Shown one piece after another: positions 61,611-64,000 of a DNA stretch of 64,000 nt (position 1 is the first letter of the stretch; the number at the start of each line of letters is the position of its first letter). The translations under genes were made by a program, and so were the position numbers. This stretch comes from Cucumis sativus (lineage: Eukaryota; Streptophyta; Magnoliopsida; Cucurbitales; Cucurbitaceae). The notes under the pieces were generated by a model. It did no database searches. It saw only the letters and a list, made by a program, of their open reading frames with translations, and was not told the DNA's origin. The stretch lies in assembly GCF_000004075.3 (NCBI RefSeq), contig NC_026655.2:2232001-2296000 (forward strand), written 5' to 3'.

Positions 61611-64000
61611 CCTAAGTCTCACACGTTTGAAAGACCAATGAAAGAAAGAGGAAAAAAAAATCAATCTCGAAATTACATTCAAATTATTATCTAAAACAAG
61701 TTCAAAATAAATTATAATATTTATAAATATTATCGTCTATTATAAGATAACTAATAATTTGATATGGTAAGTTTATTGGTATAGACGATGCTATTTTGTT
61801 ATATTTATTAATATTTTGAATAGTTTTGACATTTAAAGTAATTTCTCTATTGTATACTCATTTGAAAGCTTGTAAATCTAATAAGCATGACTATAAAAGT
61901 TTAAAAACTAAATTTATAATTTAGTATAATTTAGTCTTTTATTTTAGTTTCCTTCTCGAACCTATACAGACAAAAGAGTGACCTTTTCTACTTAGTGAGA
62001 AGGATCGTAGAATGAGTCCTTTATCGTAGAGTTTTTTCTTCCTCAAGATGCAAACAAGTATTCTTAAGATCATCATCAACATGAAAGTGATCGATCAAAA
62101 TGATGTGTTTTGTAACTTCAACATAAGAAGGAAATCCTAAGCTTGAGGTTAATTTGAGGAATCTTTCATCTTCTAATATGGTCGTGGCTTCTTTGGAAGG
62201 GGATTTTTCATGATCAAAAGGGGCTCTTTCACCGGACGAGTTGGATAATGTGTGTGAGAAATGTTGGTTCCTTGAATCGTACCTCTCAAATTAGTCATTT
62301 TGAAGGTTGAAGCATGATATGTTTTTTTTTTTAATTTAGGATTCTTATCGAGGACACATTACTCACTTTTCGAGAAAAGACAAAACTACTTCCAACATTG
62401 CAACTTTAGCATTCTCTTAGTGACATTTTTTGATTAGGAAAGACAACCATTCAATTAATTTTTAAGAAAATGTTAATGGAAGGAATAGTTGTTTGTTTGT
62501 TTGTTTTTTATTTCTTGCTTAAAATACTAGTGAACTCTTAGTTGCTATTATGAATGGCAAAAAGAGTAAACCTTGTCCACATTTGGTGAAGTAATTAATG
62601 AGAATTAGAATGTATACTCACATTTTTAGGAAATCTACATTTTTATTCTCATGCATTTTAAAAGTTGCAATCAATAAGTTTTATAGTAATTATGAATCCT
62701 CTTTTTGAAAGATATAACCAAATCGTAAATCAATTATTATATTTAAATCATTATTCTTTCAAAGTACTACCCACTTTCAAATTTATTAGCAAAACTTGTG
62801 ATATGAACAGTAATATACTTGTTTCATTGCTACTACGGCCTATAGAATATTTCGATTCGAAGAGAAAAACAACTTGAGTAATCTAATTTGAAAGGATTCT
62901 TTAAAACATTTATTTTTCGAACTTTCAATCGTAGAAATTGAATCTTCAAACTTAAATAAGTGTTAAAATTTGTATCTCAAACTTGCATTGTTGTAGAAAT
63001 GGTAGCACTTAAATAAGTTTAAAGTTCAATTTTTATCATTTAAAGGTCCAATTTCTACAACTATTTTAAGTTTGAAACTCCAACTTTAACAATAATATAA
63101 ATTTGGGAGCTCAATCCTTACCGTTTAAGAATGTAATTGCATCTACTATCGTACTTCAATGGTAACTTTGACAAATTGACAAAATTGTATATAAATAAAA
63201 GGTAATTGCAAAATTCACTATTGTTGCAATTAGCTTTTTTTCTCCTACTATCAACAAATGAAGGTTGAGGAACAAAAGACCATGTCAATTATAGTTTACC
63301 TAAGCTTACTTTCACACACACTAAACTTACTTTCAACCTCTTAAACTTACACCATGGTTTAAAAATGAACTCTTCGGATACAAATCTGTGTGCGTAAGAT
63401 TCCAAAAGTTAAATATAAATTAAAAAAGGAAGAAGAAGTAGGCCTATCACTCCTCTCTCTTTCTGTCAAAATCAAAGAGGTGGACGTGATCCTTGAATAT
63501 TTTGTGTGGTGAAGTTTGGGGTCAAAAACTTGAAGTGGAGAATAGACCACGTCTAGCCATAGACAAAACATTTCAGCTTCAACCTTCCTCCTGACTGACC
63601 TGTAAATTTACAAAACGGTGGCTGACAAAACCATCTGATTAGAGACAGAAAACAGGAAAAACCTTATTCATCAGCATTATTCATGTTAATCAGAAACACA
63701 TATGCCTTACAAAGCAAATGGAATAACAAAAAATCCACTTTCCAAGAGATTGACTTTCAGTTTCAGCACTTTCTCATTTGAAATTGCTTGTTCATGTATA
63801 TTGTGACGAGGCAATTGAAACCTTAACCTTCACCCCTTTCCCAGGCCTCTTCCATTGATTATGACATCAGTACTTTAGTTACTACATGGGTTATTCAAGA
63901 GAGAGCTTCTTGAGTTACACAAGTTTTACTGTTAAATATGTGTTTTTCTTTTAAGATTCTCACTACCAACTCTATGATTGGTGATGTCTGGCCAAAAAGT
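61611..64000. other. Right flank without recognised gene
   Basis: AT-rich spacer. A loosely repeated stretch at 62.89-63.15 kb has phrases such as AAGTTCAATTTTTATC and AAATAAGTTTAAAGTT in both orientations, like the fold-back repeat at 7.25 kb. The last 400 bases are less AT-rich and could belong to a gene beyond the window, but no exon can be supported. Confidence 0.5.

Overview
This window looks like nuclear DNA of a eudicot. It is AT-rich, its genes are split by many GT-AG introns, and it carries decayed non-LTR retrotransposon tails, microsatellites and long gene-free stretches. A cucurbit is my best guess, from the general look of the genes and repeats; the sequence alone does not prove it. 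Six protein-coding genes can be reconstructed with every splice junction in frame. I found no rRNA, convincing tRNA, CRISPR array or microbial-type operon.

Layout. (1) 1.3-9.3 kb, minus strand: TFIIE alpha, 10 coding exons, 476 aa. Its largest intron holds two 5'-truncated LINE tails and another intron holds a fold-back repeat. (2) 9.6-16.5 kb: gene-free, AT-rich. (3) 17.1-18.3 kb, plus: a CYC/TB1-class TCP transcription factor, 356 aa, best read as BRANCHED1 (BRC1/TCP18). It has two small upstream ORFs and a 22-codon last exon. (4) 18.3-25.9 kb: mostly repeats and AT-rich spacer, with one candidate spliced minus-strand non-coding transcript. (5) 26.1-32.9 kb, plus: DNA mismatch-repair gene MSH2, 13 exons, 942 aa, with a perfect E2F site upstream. 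(6) 33-40 kb: gene-free, with a perfect 66-bp tandem duplication and a long AT hairpin. (7) 40.4-47.8 kb, plus: a TMEM185-type multi-pass membrane protein with a C-terminal C3HC4 RING finger, 14 exons, 467 aa. (8) 50.3-55.2 kb, plus: a DENND6/AFI1-type DENN protein, 3 coding exons, 665 aa. (9) 57.4-61.6 kb, minus: two duplicated genes for ribosomal protein eS28 with identical 65-aa products, each with a leader intron and a telo-box promoter. (10) 61.6-64 kb: no gene seen.

The genes do not form one pathway. TFIIE alpha and eS28 serve basal transcription and translation, MSH2 serves DNA repair, DENND6 probably serves membrane traffic, and the TMEM185-RING protein may be a membrane ubiquitin ligase. 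BRC1 is the developmental regulator: its family represses axillary bud outgrowth. The order BRC1 - MSH2 - TMEM185/RING - DENND6 resembles linkages I recall in Arabidopsis, which supports the BRC1 call. I did not find a previously undescribed biological system. The items most worth follow-up are the unusual TCP domain and leader of the BRC1 gene, the eS28 pair whose coding sequences are far more alike than their introns, the overlapping upstream ORF of DENND6, and the candidate spliced non-coding transcript between BRC1 and MSH2.
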